This document shows, in pieces, positions 43,461-52,747 of a stretch of DNA of 64,000 bases. The DNA comes from Burkholderiales bacterium 67-32. GTDB lineage: Bacteria; Pseudomonadota; Gammaproteobacteria; Burkholderiales; Burkholderiaceae_B. Both the position numbers and the translations under genes were made by a program. The notes under the pieces were generated by a model. The model was not told where the DNA came from, did not search any database, and saw nothing but the letters and a program-made list of their open reading frames with translations. The stretch is taken from the NCBI GenBank assembly GCA_001898625.1, contig MKUP01000026.1, positions 248,001 to 312,000 of the forward strand, given 5' to 3'. How positions within the stretch are numbered: the first letter of the stretch is position 1; each line of letters opens with the position of its first letter.

Positions 43461-44234
43461 TCAGCGTATGACGGCGGTCTTGAAGTAGGGTACCGCGATG
43501 CCCACGATGCGTTCCATGGGGCCGGCCAGCACGCTGAGGGTCAGCCACAGCAGCAGCAGTCCCGCCAGCAGCGTGACCGCGAAGCCGAGGTTGAAGATGT
43601 TGAGCTGCGGGGCGCTGCGCGAGACGAATCCCAGCGCGATGTTGATGGACAGGACCGCGGCCAGTACCGGCAGCGCGATCTGCAGCCCGCCCGCGAAGAC
43701 GATGGTGCCCAGGTTGGCCAGCCGCATCCAGTCCAGGTTGTCCAGCGGATGCGGCGAAACGGGGATGATGCGGAAGCTGTCGCCCAGGGTCAGCAGCAGC
43801 GTCAGGTGGCCGTCGGTGGCCAGGAAGGCGAGCATGGCCGACAGCATCAGGAAGTTGGCCAGCAGCGGCGAGGGCGCGCCGCGCTGCGGGTCCAGGAAGG
43901 ACGCGAAGCCCAGGCCCATCTGCAATCCCACCAGGTCGCCGGCCAGCTCGAAGGCGGCGAAGACCGCGCGCAGACCGAAGCCCATGGCCGCGCCCACGAT
44001 GATCTGCTGCAGGAGCAGCAGCAGGCCGGCACCGGAGAATGCGTCCACTGGCGTGGCGGGCACGGCGGGGGCGACCAGGAAGGAGATCAGGAGCGCCAGG
44101 CCGACCTTGACCCGCTGGGGTACGGCGCGATGTCCGAATATCGGCGCGGTCTGCACCAGCGCCAGAGTGCGCACGAAGGGCCACAGCAGCGCCGCGATCG
44201 CGGCGTGGATGTCGGCGTCGGTGAAGCTGAGCAC
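43461..44234 (-). CDS. fliR: Flagellar export gate protein FliR
   Basis: This 257-residue membrane component of the type III export gate, together with FliP and FliQ, has several hydrophobic segments. Conserved landmarks are PFVRTLALVQTAPIFGHRAV at the N-terminus, QMGLGFASFLDP in the middle and RSAPQLNIFNLGFAV, the signature of the family. It is the last gene of the minus-strand flagellar run, 10 bases after fliQ, and ends 21 bases from the convergent TctE-like kinase gene. Confidence 0.95.
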   Translation of the reverse strand: MLSFTDADIHAAIAALLWPFVRTLALVQTAPIFGHRAVPQRVKVGLALLISFLVAPAVPATPVDAFSGAGLLLLLQQIIVGAAMGFGLRAVFAAFELAGDLVGLQMGLGFASFLDPQRGAPSPLLANFLMLSAMLAFLATDGHLTLLLTLGDSFRIIPVSPHPLDNLDWMRLANLGTIVFAGGLQIALPVLAAVLSINIALGFVSRSAPQLNIFNLGFAVTLLAGLLLLWLTLSVLAGPMERIVGIAVPYFKTAVIR

Positions 44235-44244
44235 GCCCTAGGGC

Positions 44245-44517
44245 CTAGCCGAGCATGAAGGGGATGTTCTCGAACAGACGCCGGATGTAGTCGGTCATCA
44301 TCGACAGCATCCATGGGCCCGCGATCAGCGCGGCGGCGAAGATGGCGACCAGCTTGGGGACGAAGGACAGGGTCATTTCGTTGATCTGGGTCGCGGCCTG
44401 CAGCACGCTGATGACCAGGCCCACGACCAGGGCCGACAGCAGCAGCGGTGCGGCAAGATAGAGGGCGATCTGCACCGCCTCTTGCGCCAGGGTCAGGATG
44501 CCGGCGGTACTGTTCAT
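44245..44517 (-). CDS. fliQ: Flagellar export gate protein FliQ
   Basis: This 90-residue two-helix export gate subunit starts MNSTAGILTLAQEAVQIALY with a second conserved stretch QINEMTLSFVPK, both characteristic. The two hydrophobic helices are at about residues 15-40 and 50-75. It is located 43 bases after fliP and 10 before fliR, with the usual P-Q-R order. Confidence 0.95.
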   Translation of the reverse strand: MNSTAGILTLAQEAVQIALYLAAPLLLSALVVGLVISVLQAATQINEMTLSFVPKLVAIFAAALIAGPWMLSMMTDYIRRLFENIPFMLG

Positions 44518-44560
44518 GAAAGGCCCTTGGTCAGGCGCGCGGAACGCGGGGGGAGGGGGG

Positions 44561-45307
44561 TCATCGGAAGCTGGCCACCAGGCTGCCGATCAGCAGGTTC
44601 CAGCCGTCGGCCAGGACGAAGAGCATGAGCTTGAAAGGCAGCGAAATCAGCACCGGCGACAGCATCATCATGCCCATGGACATCAGCACGCTGGAGACGA
44701 CCAGGTCGATGACCAGGAAGGGCAGGAAGACCATGAAGCCGATCTGGAAGGCCGTCTTCAGCTCGCTGGTCACGAAGGCGGGCACCACCACGCGCAGCGG
44801 CAACTGGGCCGCCTCGGTTACCGGCGGCGTGCCAGCCAGGCGCATGAACAGTGCCAGGTCGGACTCCCGGGTCTGCCTGAGCATGAAATCCTTCATTGGC
44901 CCCTGGGCCTTGTCCACGGCTTCCCGGAAATCGATCTGCTTGCTGTCGAAGGGCTGGTAGGCCTCGGTATAGACCTTGTCGAACGTGGGCGTCATGATGA
45001 ACAGGGTCATGAACAGCGCCAGCCCGATCAGCACCATGTTGGGCGGCGAGCCCTGCAGGCCCAGTGCGCTGCGCAGCAGCGAGAGCACGATGATGATCCG
45101 CGTGAAGCTGGTCATCATCAGCAGCACGGCGGGCAGGAAGCTCAGCGCCGACAGTACCAGCAGCGTCTGCAGCGACAGCGACCAGGTGGTGCCGCCGCCC
45201 GGGCCGGGGCTGCTGGTCAGGGCCGGGATGCCGGCTTCCTGCGCATGGACGCCGCCGGCGGCCAGCAGCAGGAGCAGGGCGATGGGAAACAGAAGCGCGC
45301 GCATCAT
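44561..45307 (-). CDS. fliP: Flagellar export gate protein FliP
   Basis: This 248-residue export gate core subunit has an N-terminal signal peptide (hydrophobic run to VHAQ). The family signature [19 protein letters not shown] and the later [20 protein letters not shown] are complete. The first ATG at 45307 overlaps the end of fliO by 4 bases, with a second ATG one codon later. It forms the FliP5-FliQ4-FliR1 pore with the adjacent genes. Confidence 0.95.
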   Translation of the reverse strand: MMRALLFPIALLLLLAAGGVHAQEAGIPALTSSPGPGGGTTWSLSLQTLLVLSALSFLPAVLLMMTSFTRIIIVLSLLRSALGLQGSPPNMVLIGLALFMTLFIMTPTFDKVYTEAYQPFDSKQIDFREAVDKAQGPMKDFMLRQTRESDLALFMRLAGTPPVTEAAQLPLRVVVPAFVTSELKTAFQIGFMVFLPFLVIDLVVSSVLMSMGMMMLSPVLISLPFKLMLFVLADGWNLLIGSLVASFR

Positions 45308-45639
45308 TGCTTGCCGAAGCGGGCCAGGAGCGTGCGGAAGTCGGGCAGCGGGGCGGCCGCGGCGGATTCCGCGGGGGGCGCGTCGTCGGGGCGCGGCAGC
45401 ACGGCCAGCGGCCGGACATTGCCGGCCGAGACGCCGGCAACGATCCATTGGCCGGCGACTTCGACCACGACCACGCGTTCGCGCGGCCCGACCATCAACT
45501 GGCCGCGCAGACGCAGCGGATTGGCGCCACCGGCCTGGGGCCGCTGCACGCGCCGCAGCAGCCACGCGCAGGCCATGATCAGCGCCAGGACGGCGATCAG
45601 CGCCAGCACGGTCTGCAGGGTGGAACCGGGGGAAATCAT
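45304..45639 (-). CDS. fliO: Flagellar biosynthetic protein FliO
   Basis: This 111-residue protein helps assemble FliP rings. The N-terminal membrane helix [20 protein letters not shown] is followed by the FliO domain with [20 protein letters not shown]. The sequence is poorly conserved in this family; identity rests on topology, size and position between fliN and fliP. It overlaps fliP by 4 bases and lies 7 bases after fliN. Confidence 0.9.
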   Translation of the reverse strand: MISPGSTLQTVLALIAVLALIMACAWLLRRVQRPQAGGANPLRLRGQLMVGPRERVVVVEVAGQWIVAGVSAGNVRPLAVLPRPDDAPPAESAAAAPLPDFRTLLARFGKQ

Positions 45640-45646
45640 GGGGCGG

Positions 45647-46069
45647 CTAGCGGTTGAGGCGGCGCAGCCGCTCGGACGGCGTGACGATGTCGGTCAGCCG
45701 GATGCCGAATTTGTCGTTGACCACGACCACCTCGCCCTGGGCGATCAGGCAGCCGTTGACCATCACGTCCATGGGCTCGCCGGCCAGGCCGTCGAGTTCC
45801 ACCACCGATCCCTGCGCCAGTTGCAGGATCTGCTTGATGGGGATGCGGGTGCGGCCCAGTTCCACGGTCAGGGTGACCGGGATGTCCATGATGATTTCGA
45901 TGTCGTTGACCGTCCTGGACGTCTCGCCGCCGGGGGTGAACTGCTCGAACAGTTCGTCGGCGGGCCGTGCCGCGGCGCTGGCCTCCGACTGCTCGGCCAG
46001 CGCCGCGGCCCAGTCGTCGTCGGCGGTGGCGCCGGGCGACTCGGGCAGGTGTTCAGGATCCGCTTCCAT
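45647..46069 (-). CDS. fliN: Flagellar motor switch protein FliN
   Basis: This 140-residue C-ring component has a variable acidic N-terminal region (1-55), then the SpoA domain from about 56: IEIIMDIPVTLTVELGRTRI, IKQILQLAQGSVVELDGLAG, and NDKFGIRLTDIVTPSERL. The ATG at 46069 is preferred since the AGGAG is 6 bases upstream of it; an ATG two codons earlier directly abuts that site. It overlaps fliM by 17 bases, so their ratio may be set by translational coupling. Confidence 0.95.
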   Translation of the reverse strand: MEADPEHLPESPGATADDDWAAALAEQSEASAAARPADELFEQFTPGGETSRTVNDIEIIMDIPVTLTVELGRTRIPIKQILQLAQGSVVELDGLAGEPMDVMVNGCLIAQGEVVVVNDKFGIRLTDIVTPSERLRRLNR

Positions 46070-47063
46070 TCTCATCTCCTAACTGGTTTTCCGATTGCAG
46101 GGTGGCCAGCACCTTGCCGATGCGGATCGCGTACTGCCCGTTGCTGACGCCGATCTTGCAGTCGAATATGGGCACGCCGTCGACGTAGGCGGGCAGCGTG
46201 GGGGCGATGTCGATCGGGATGACGTCGCCCTTCTGCATGTTCAGCAGGTCGCGCAACACCAATTCGCTCTGGGCCAGGTTGACCACCATCTCGACGTCGG
46301 CCAGCTGGATCTGCTTGGAGAGCATGCGCAGCCAGCGCTTGTCGGGTTCCATCTGGTCGCCCTGGACGGGGCTGTACAGCGCATCGCGGATGGGCTCGAC
46401 CGATGCGTACGGAAAACAGATGTGCAGGTCGCCGCCGGACGAGCCGAATTCGATCGAGAAGGTCGAGCAGACGACGATCTCGGACGGCGTGGCGATGTTG
46501 GCGAACTGCGTGTGCATTTCGGCGCGCTGGTACTCGAAGTGCATGGGGTGGACGGCGGCCCACGCCTTGGCGTATTCGTCCAGCACCACCGCCAGCATGC
46601 GCTGGATGATGCGCTGCTCGGTGGCGGTGAAATCGCGCCCTTCGACGCGGGTGTGATAGCGGCCGTCGCCGCCGAACAGGTTGTCGATGACCGAGAACAC
46701 CAGCCGCGGCTCGAAGATGAACAGGGCATTGCCCCGCAGGGGCTTGAGCGAAACGATGTTCAGGTTGGTCGGGACGACGATGTTGCGCAGGAACTCGCTG
46801 TACTTGACCAGCCGCACCGGGCCGACCGAGATCTCGGGGTTGCGCCGCAGGAAGTTGAACAGGCCCACGCGCAGCAGGCGGCCGAAGCGATCGTGGATGA
46901 TCTCGAGCGACGGCATGCGGCCGCGCACGATACGCTCCTGCTTGGCCAGGTTGTAGGGGCGTATGCCCGCTGGCTCTTCTTCCTTGGGCAGCTCGTCGTG
47001 CTCGCCCGTGACGCCTCGCAACAGGGCGTCGACTTCGTCTTGCGACAGAAATTCACCGGCCAT
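46053..47063 (-). CDS. fliM: Flagellar motor switch protein FliM
   Basis: This 336-residue switch protein binds phosphorylated CheY. The N-terminal CheY-binding peptide is FLSQDEVDALLRGV. The middle domain includes RPYNLAKQERIVRGRMPSLE and FEPRLVFSVIDNLFGGDGRY with the GGXG-type loop that contacts FliG. The C-terminal SpoA domain ends near QLGDENGSGS. It starts 59 bases after the fliL stop, within the same run. Confidence 0.96.
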   Translation of the reverse strand: MAGEFLSQDEVDALLRGVTGEHDELPKEEEPAGIRPYNLAKQERIVRGRMPSLEIIHDRFGRLLRVGLFNFLRRNPEISVGPVRLVKYSEFLRNIVVPTNLNIVSLKPLRGNALFIFEPRLVFSVIDNLFGGDGRYHTRVEGRDFTATEQRIIQRMLAVVLDEYAKAWAAVHPMHFEYQRAEMHTQFANIATPSEIVVCSTFSIEFGSSGGDLHICFPYASVEPIRDALYSPVQGDQMEPDKRWLRMLSKQIQLADVEMVVNLAQSELVLRDLLNMQKGDVIPIDIAPTLPAYVDGVPIFDCKIGVSNGQYAIRIGKVLATLQSENQLGDENGSGS

Positions 47064-47122
47064 CGTGGGCGCTCCGGGCGGCGTCGTGGGAGGGCGTCAT
47101 CGGTGTCACGGCGCAACGGGAC

Positions 47123-47665
47123 CTACTGGATCACGAAACTGGAGAAATGCGCGGCGTATACATTGGAGCGGAACTCCGGCGCAATGTACTTCCGGGCGAT
47201 GTCGACGACCTGCGTGGCCAGGGCCTGCTTGCCCTTCAGGCTGAGCAGTTCGTCGGCGGTCTTGGAGCTCAGCAGCAGCAGGATGTCGCTGCGGATGGGC
47301 GGAACGACCGCGTTCAGGGCGGCACCCGCCTTGGCGTCGCCCACCTCGATCACGATTCCCACCTGCGCGAAGCGGTCGTTGTCGCGCTCGGCCAGGTTGG
47401 CCGTGAACAGGTCCAACGCCGTGAAGACGCGCTTGCCCGAGTTCGCGGACGCGGCGGCGGGGGCCGGTGCCATGGGAGGCCTGGGTTGGGTCGGGTCGTC
47501 GTCTTCTTGCAATCCGGGATAGCTGTAGGTCTCGAAGTTGGCCAGTTGCTTGTTGTGGACGAGCAGCAGCGCGGCCATGGCCGCGATCACGACCAGCAGT
47601 ACGAGTCCGCCCAGCACGAACAGCCAGGTGCGGGGGCGTTTCACAGGGACAATGGCCTCGGCCAT
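47123..47665 (-). CDS. fliL: Flagellar basal body-associated protein FliL
   Basis: This 180-residue single-pass membrane protein associates with the stator. The TM helix is at about residues 15-37 (LFVLGGLVLLVVIAAMAALL), followed by a Pro/Ala-rich linker and the FliL domain (FTANLAERDNDRFAQVGIVI and the C-terminal YAAHFSSFVIQ). The start is the second in-frame ATG, since GGAG is 9 bases before it; the first ATG directly abuts that site. The 132-base gap to fliK may hold a secondary promoter for fliLMNOPQR. Confidence 0.93.
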   Translation of the reverse strand: MAEAIVPVKRPRTWLFVLGGLVLLVVIAAMAALLLVHNKQLANFETYSYPGLQEDDDPTQPRPPMAPAPAAASANSGKRVFTALDLFTANLAERDNDRFAQVGIVIEVGDAKAGAALNAVVPPIRSDILLLLSSKTADELLSLKGKQALATQVVDIARKYIAPEFRSNVYAAHFSSFVIQ

Positions 47666-47797
47666 GAACAACATCTCCGGAGTCGGTGGGAAAGGGCAGC
47701 GAACTGCCCCGAGGTCGCATTATCCAGACACGGATCGGCAACGATCGGTGGAACAGCAGGGGAAATCCCGCGGTTGGCCGGCCGGCCCGCGTCGGCG

Positions 47798-48943
47798 TCA
47801 TGCGTACAGGTCGATCATGCCATTGCCCGACGAGGCGCCGCGGACGGCGGGGGCAGGCGGGCCCGCGCCAGGGCCGGAGGCGTCGGTGCCGGCGGAGGGG
47901 GCGCGGTCCGCTGGCGCCTCGCGTCCGGCGAACTGTCGAGCGGCCAGGAAGCCGCTCTGCTGTTCGCTGCCGACCGAGGCCTGGCCCAGGCTCAGCCCGT
48001 TGGCGGCCAGCACGTCCTTGAGGCCGGCCAGCGAGTTTTCCAGCGCCTGGCGCGTCGACTCGTGGTTGCTTCCGAACACCACGCTGGCGGCGTCGCCGTC
48101 CAGGCGCAGGTGGATCGTGATGGGACCCAGCACCTCGGGATCGACGCGCAGCTGCGCGGTTTGCAGAGGACCTGCGGCCATCCAGCGCAAGGCCGTGTCG
48201 ATGCGGTCCTGCAAGGCGCCGGCATGCAGCGGCACCGGCGCGCCCGGCACGGTGGGCGCTTCGCCGCGGACCGAAGGCACCGGCGCGTGATGGGACGGCT
48301 GGGTGTTGACCGGGACCGTGGCGGACGCCTGCAGCACCGCGGCGGGATCGGCGGATGCCTTGGGGGCGGCGGGTTCCACGGCGGCAGGCTCGGAGGACGC
48401 CAGTGGCTGGACGCGAGGCACGGACGCTGTCCGGTCCGCGCGCCGGCCGGCGGCATCCGGGGCCGTGCCGGCGGCGGGCGTTGCGGCGGCGGGGCGCGCG
48501 GTCACGCCGGCAGCCGGGTTCGTCGCCAGGGCGACGGCATCCTGTTCGGCCACGGCGGGGTGCGGGGCGGCGGGATCCGCCTGCGTCGCGGCTGCCGGCG
48601 CGGCGCCCGGGGCCAGAGCATCGCCGGCATCGGCGGCGCCGTCCGGCGCAAGAGCCGTGTCTACGGACGGCGTCGCGGGCGGCGCGAGGTAGCCGGCCCA
48701 CTGCGACAGCCACGGCAGGTCCGGCGCAATCGTGGGGTCGGCGTCGTCCTGGCTGCAGGGAGCGTCGGGATCCGCCGCTTCGGTTTGCGCCGGAATGTCC
48801 GTCTTGGTGGGTTCCGGGGCCTGGGACGCCGCCGCGAGCATGTCTTCGAACGGACGTTCGGCCGACACGCCGTCGCCGGATCCGGCCGGAGCGGGCGAGG
48901 GCGGAACCGCGGGCTGGGCGAACGAGACGGGAAGCGCGTTCAT
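47798..48943 (-). CDS. fliK: Flagellar hook-length control protein FliK
   Basis: This 381-residue protein has low-complexity Ala/Pro/Asp composition over residues 1-270, the ruler region, and a C-terminal Flg_hook domain (about 280-360) with RVDPEVLGPITIHLRLDGD and VVFGSNHESTRQALENSLAG. FliK measures the hook and switches export specificity. It overlaps fliJ by 4 bases. A second protein with a similar hook domain lies at 55297-56574, so this locus has two. Confidence 0.9.
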   Translation of the reverse strand: MNALPVSFAQPAVPPSPAPAGSGDGVSAERPFEDMLAAASQAPEPTKTDIPAQTEAADPDAPCSQDDADPTIAPDLPWLSQWAGYLAPPATPSVDTALAPDGAADAGDALAPGAAPAAATQADPAAPHPAVAEQDAVALATNPAAGVTARPAAATPAAGTAPDAAGRRADRTASVPRVQPLASSEPAAVEPAAPKASADPAAVLQASATVPVNTQPSHHAPVPSVRGEAPTVPGAPVPLHAGALQDRIDTALRWMAAGPLQTAQLRVDPEVLGPITIHLRLDGDAASVVFGSNHESTRQALENSLAGLKDVLAANGLSLGQASVGSEQQSGFLAARQFAGREAPADRAPSAGTDASGPGAGPPAPAVRGASSGNGMIDLYA

Positions 48944-49395
48944 ATTGCATATCCCGTTGGCGTGCCGAAATGCCGGCGGCTGGCGAATTCGTCGATCTGC
49001 TTCTGCATGCGCCTGGCCTCGGTCGATTCCTGGCGCTGGGTTTCCCGCTGGGCCAGGATCTCCAGGGACTTGAGCTTGCGTTCCTCGTCGAAGAACGCCG
49101 CCCGGGTCGCGTTCATGTGGCCGGCGCAGCGTTCGACCTCCTGCGCCTGCTGTTCGACGGCCTCGGTCAGTTGCTGGATGAAGCGGGCGTAGTTGCCCAC
49201 CAGCGTGCCGTCCAGGCCGATGCCGGTCTGGTTGCGCATGCGCGACTCGTAGTCCGACCGGTAGTTCTCGATCAGTACCAGGCGCTCGCGGGCGCGCGAG
49301 TGTGCCGCGGCGGCCTGGGCGAACTCCTGGGCGGCCTTGTTCTTGCGGCCTTCCGCAAGTTCGATCAGCGTGGCGAGCGTGGTGGTGGACGTCAT
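48940..49395 (-). CDS. fliJ: Flagellar export chaperone FliJ
   Basis: This 151-residue coiled-coil protein has charged helices throughout (LIELAEGRKNKAAQEFAQAA and CAGHMNATRAAFFDEERKLK). FliJ docks in the FliI hexamer like the gamma subunit of F1 ATPase and couples ATP hydrolysis to export. It sits 20 bases after fliI and overlaps fliK by 4. Confidence 0.92.
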   Translation of the reverse strand: MTSTTTLATLIELAEGRKNKAAQEFAQAAAAHSRARERLVLIENYRSDYESRMRNQTGIGLDGTLVGNYARFIQQLTEAVEQQAQEVERCAGHMNATRAAFFDEERKLKSLEILAQRETQRQESTEARRMQKQIDEFASRRHFGTPTGYAI

Positions 49396-49415
49396 GGCGG
49401 GCCTCTGGGCGCGGA

Positions 49416-50837
49416 TCAGGTGCCGGCGCCGAAGTGTTCGGCGATGGCGGTCATCAGGGTCAGGCTGTCGGTATAGGGGGCGCGGTCCTGCATGTCCTGC
49501 TGCAGGAAATTGCCGATGGTGGCGTGCGCGGCGATGGCCTGGTCGAGTTCGGGGTCGGTGCCCGGCACGTAGGCGCCCACCTGGATCAGGTCGCGCGAGC
49601 GCTGGTAGCGGGAGAACAGCTTTTTCAGCGTGCGCGCGTGGCGTTGCTGCTGGGCGTCGACGATGTTGTGCATGGCCCGTGAGATCGATTGCTCGATGTC
49701 GATCGCGGGATAGTGGCCGGTGTCGGCCAGCGACCGGTCGAGCACGATGTGGCCGTCCAGGATGGCGCGGGCCGAATCGGCGATCGGGTCCTGCTGGTCG
49801 TCGCCTTCGGTCAGTACCGTGTAGAAGGCGGTGATCGAGCCGGCGCCGTGCGTGCCGTTGCCCGCGCGTTCGACCAGCGCGGGCAGCTTGGCGAACACCG
49901 ACGGCGGGTAGCCCTTGGTGGCGGGCGGCTCGCCGATGGCCAGCGCGATCTCGCGCTGCGCCATCGCGTAGCGCGTGAGCGAATCCATGATCAGCAGCAC
50001 GTTCTTGCCCTGGTCGCGGAAATGCTCGGCCAGCACCGTGGCGTAGGCCGCGCCCTGCAGGCGCATCAGCGGCGCGGCATCGGCGGGCGCCGCGACCACG
50101 ACCGAGCGCGCCAGTCCTTCCGGGCCGAGGATGTGGTCGATGAATTCCTTGACCTCGCGGCCGCGTTCGCCGATCAGGCCCACCACGGTCACGTCGGCCT
50201 CGGTGTAGCGCGCCATCATGCCCAGCAGCACGCTCTTGCCGACACCGGAGCCGGCGAACAGGCCCATGCGCTGCCCGCGCCCCACCGTCAGCATGGCATT
50301 GATGGCACGCACGCCCACGTCCAGCGGCCGTTCGATGGGCTGGCGCTCGATGGGATTGACCGGGCGCGCGGCCAGCGGCGCGCGCCGGGTGGAGGTGATC
50401 GGGCCGAGCCGGTCGAGCGGGCGCCCGGCGCCGTCCACCACGCGCCCCAGCAGCGCGTCGCCGACGGGCAGGTGCTTGGTGATTTCCTCGGCCGGGAGGT
50501 CCTGTCCGGCGGCGTCGTCGGCCGGCGGATACGAGGGGGCGGGACGCTGCGGCTCCAGCGGCATGACCAGCGAACCCGCCGTCAGGCCGTGCACCTCGCT
50601 GGAGGGCATCAGGAACAGGCGCTCGCCGTTGAAGCCCACCACTTCGGCCTCGGCGGCGCGGTCGTGGGCCTGCATGATCCGACAGGTGCTGCCCACCGGC
50701 AGCTTCAGCCCCACGGCCTCCATGACCAGGCCGGCCACGCGCGTCAGGCGCCCCGATGCGGCCACGGGCGCCGCCGTGCGCACACGGGCGGTGCAGCCTT
50801 GGACGAAGCGGGCCAGGCTGGCGGTGGCGTCATGCAC
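49416..50837 (-). CDS. fliI: Flagellum-specific export ATPase FliI
   Basis: This 473-residue F1-beta-like ATPase has its Walker A in [15 protein letters not shown] near residue 165-180 and Walker B in [20 protein letters not shown]. The catalytic glutamate is in [14 protein letters not shown]. The start is a GTG, with 8 bases of overlap with fliH. It powers substrate release from chaperones at the export gate. Confidence 0.96.
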   Translation of the reverse strand: MHDATASLARFVQGCTARVRTAAPVAASGRLTRVAGLVMEAVGLKLPVGSTCRIMQAHDRAAEAEVVGFNGERLFLMPSSEVHGLTAGSLVMPLEPQRPAPSYPPADDAAGQDLPAEEITKHLPVGDALLGRVVDGAGRPLDRLGPITSTRRAPLAARPVNPIERQPIERPLDVGVRAINAMLTVGRGQRMGLFAGSGVGKSVLLGMMARYTEADVTVVGLIGERGREVKEFIDHILGPEGLARSVVVAAPADAAPLMRLQGAAYATVLAEHFRDQGKNVLLIMDSLTRYAMAQREIALAIGEPPATKGYPPSVFAKLPALVERAGNGTHGAGSITAFYTVLTEGDDQQDPIADSARAILDGHIVLDRSLADTGHYPAIDIEQSISRAMHNIVDAQQQRHARTLKKLFSRYQRSRDLIQVGAYVPGTDPELDQAIAAHATIGNFLQQDMQDRAPYTDSLTLMTAIAEHFGAGT

Positions 50838-51630
50838 GCTCGTCGCTCCACGGGCTGTCCTGGCCCAGCGTGGCCAGGGTGCGCTTCCAGCGCGTGGCCA
50901 GGGTCGCGTCGATATCGGATTGCTGGGTGGATATCCGGCAGCCGCCGGCCTCGACGCCGGCGTCCTCGACGATTTTCCATTGCCCCATTTCGAGTTCCTC
51001 GCCCAGGTGGGCGCGCACCCGTTGCACGTCGGACGGGTGCAGCAGCAGTTGCTTGCCGGTTTCGCCGCCGATGAGCTGGTTGAAGGCGTCGCGCACCACC
51101 GCCAGGATCACGTTGTTGTCCAGGGCCAGTTCGCGCTGGATGACCTGGCGCGCGATCTCGGCCGCCAGTTCCAGCAGTTGGGGGGCCAGGTCGGTCTCGA
51201 AGCGGTCGAACACGTCCGAGGCGGCCCGCGCCATTGCCTGCAATTGCTCGGCCTCGCGCCGGGCCGCGGCGCTGCCGTGGTCGTAGCCCGCCGCATAGCC
51301 TTCGTCGAAGGCCGCCGCCTTGATGCGTTCGGCCTCGGCTGGATCGACGGCCGGTAGCGGGCCGGTGGGCGGCGGGGCCGCTTCGGCCATGGCGGGTGCC
51401 GGCGTCGCGGTCTCGCGCGGCACGGCCTCCTTGCGCGCGCGGCGGTCGGTCTCTTGCCGGGCGGCGGCCAGCGCCGTTTCGATCGCGTGCTTTTCCTCCG
51501 GCGTCTGCGGCCGGCGGCGGGCCTCGCCCTGCATGGACGCATCGCCGAAGGTGTCCAGGCGCCAGACGGGCAGATTGCGGCCCTCGTCGGCGCGCAGGAT
51601 GCGGCGGGCGCCCAGCGGCGGCTCAGACAT
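50830..51630 (-). CDS. fliH: Flagellar export regulator FliH
   Basis: This 266-residue cytoplasmic regulator forms a heterotrimer with FliI. The N-terminal half has a charged coiled-coil ([20 protein letters not shown]); the GxxxG-like region is less regular than in Salmonella. The C-terminal half ([20 protein letters not shown] to [10 protein letters not shown]) resembles the F-type delta/V-type E subunit. It overlaps fliG and fliI by 8 bases each. Confidence 0.93.
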   Translation of the reverse strand: MSEPPLGARRILRADEGRNLPVWRLDTFGDASMQGEARRRPQTPEEKHAIETALAAARQETDRRARKEAVPRETATPAPAMAEAAPPPTGPLPAVDPAEAERIKAAAFDEGYAAGYDHGSAAARREAEQLQAMARAASDVFDRFETDLAPQLLELAAEIARQVIQRELALDNNVILAVVRDAFNQLIGGETGKQLLLHPSDVQRVRAHLGEELEMGQWKIVEDAGVEAGGCRISTQQSDIDATLATRWKRTLATLGQDSPWSDERA

Positions 51631-52639
51631 ACTGTTCCTCGCCCATGCCGTTGATGGCCAGGTCGCCGGACTCGGTCAGGCGGCGCGCGACCTTCAGGAT
51701 TTCCTTCTGCTGCGCCTCGACCTCGGAAATCTTGACCGGGCCGCGCACGTCGAGATCCTCGCGCAGCTGCTGCGCGGCGCGTGCCGGCATGCAGCGGAAC
51801 ACCTTGGCGCGCAACTCGGTGCTGGCACCCTTGAGCGCGAGAATGAGCGAGTCGGGCGTGACCTCGCGCAGCAGCAGCTGCATGCCGCGGTCGTCGGCGT
51901 CGATGAGGTTCTCGAAGGTGAACATTTCGTCGATGATGCGCTGCGCCAGTTCCGTGTCGACCTGCTTGACGATGGACAGGATCTGGTGCTCGGACGACGA
52001 GCCCACGTAGTTGAGGATGTCGGCCGCGGTCTTGACCCCGCCCAGCTTGCGGCGCTTGATCTGCTCGTTGCCCGAGAGCATCTTCAGCAGCACGTCGTTC
52101 AGCTCGCGCAGCGCGGCCGGCTGGATGCCGTCCAGCGTGGCGATGCGCAGCAGCACGTCGGCGCGCACGCGCTCGGTCAGATAGTTGACCACCGCGGCGG
52201 ACTGGTCGGCCTCCAGGTGCACCAGGATCGATGCGATGATCTGGGGATGCTCGTGGCGGATCAGCTCGGCCACGCTGGCCGGGTCCATCCATTTCAGGCT
52301 TTCGATGCCCGAGGTGTCGCCGGTGTGCAGGATGCGATCCAGCAGGAACCCGGCCTTGTCCGCGCCCAGCGCCTTGGTCAGCACGCTGCGCAGATAGGCG
52401 TCGGCATCGGCGCCCAGTCCCGTGTGCGCACCGATGTCCGTCTCGAAGCGCCGGATCACGAGGTCCATGGCCTCGCGCGCGATCCCCTGCATCCCGGCCA
52501 TCGCCGTACCCAGTTTCTGCACTTCGCGCGGCGACAGATACTTCAGCACCTCGGCCGCTTCTTCCTCCCCCAGCGACAACAGCAGGATCGCCCCATCGGC
52601 AACCCCCTGGTCGGGTTCGGTATTGACTACGTTCATCAT
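51623..52639 (-). CDS. fliG: Flagellar motor switch protein FliG
   Basis: This 338-residue rotor protein interacts with MotA. The C-terminal motor domain carries the charged ridge in RAKVFRCMPARAAQQLREDL; the EHPQ-type middle motif is RHEHPQIIASILVHL. The N-terminal FliF-binding domain begins GAILLLSLGEEEAAEVLKYL. It starts with two ATG codons (52639 and 52636). A 108-base gap containing an 83-base repeat separates it from fliF. Confidence 0.96.
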   Translation of the reverse strand: MMNVVNTEPDQGVADGAILLLSLGEEEAAEVLKYLSPREVQKLGTAMAGMQGIAREAMDLVIRRFETDIGAHTGLGADADAYLRSVLTKALGADKAGFLLDRILHTGDTSGIESLKWMDPASVAELIRHEHPQIIASILVHLEADQSAAVVNYLTERVRADVLLRIATLDGIQPAALRELNDVLLKMLSGNEQIKRRKLGGVKTAADILNYVGSSSEHQILSIVKQVDTELAQRIIDEMFTFENLIDADDRGMQLLLREVTPDSLILALKGASTELRAKVFRCMPARAAQQLREDLDVRGPVKISEVEAQQKEILKVARRLTESGDLAINGMGEEQYV

Positions 52640-52663
52640 GACTCGACAACTTCCTCTGCACCC

Positions 52664-52746
52664 CCCAGACCCAGGATGCGGAGGATCCGGCTCCGCCGGT
52701 CCACCCGCGTCGCCCCCTGGGGGGCGCGCGAAGCGCGTAGGGGGGG
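52664..52746. repeat. Interspersed REP-like element, copy 1 (fliG/fliF gap)
   Basis: This 83-base stretch matches 63680-63762 with one mismatch, in the same orientation. It has two internal hairpins: GCGGAG/CTCCGC around 52678-52697 and a CGCG stem near 52726-52738 flanked by C and G runs. It lies in a gap between genes transcribed on the minus strand, just after the fliF stop. It is noncoding in all frames by context. Confidence 0.9.
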
Positions 52747-52747
52747 G

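Noticed and set aside
47147..49192. 681-residue Gly/Arg-rich open frame on the plus strand
   Set aside because: Shadow of fliL, fliK and fliJ; low-complexity composition arises from GC-rich codons of the Ala/Pro-rich fliK.
52640..52747. Frameshifted coding remnant between fliG and fliF
   Set aside because: The sequence is the 83-base REP-like element; a near-identical copy occurs in another gap, so it is a repeat and not a gene remnant.
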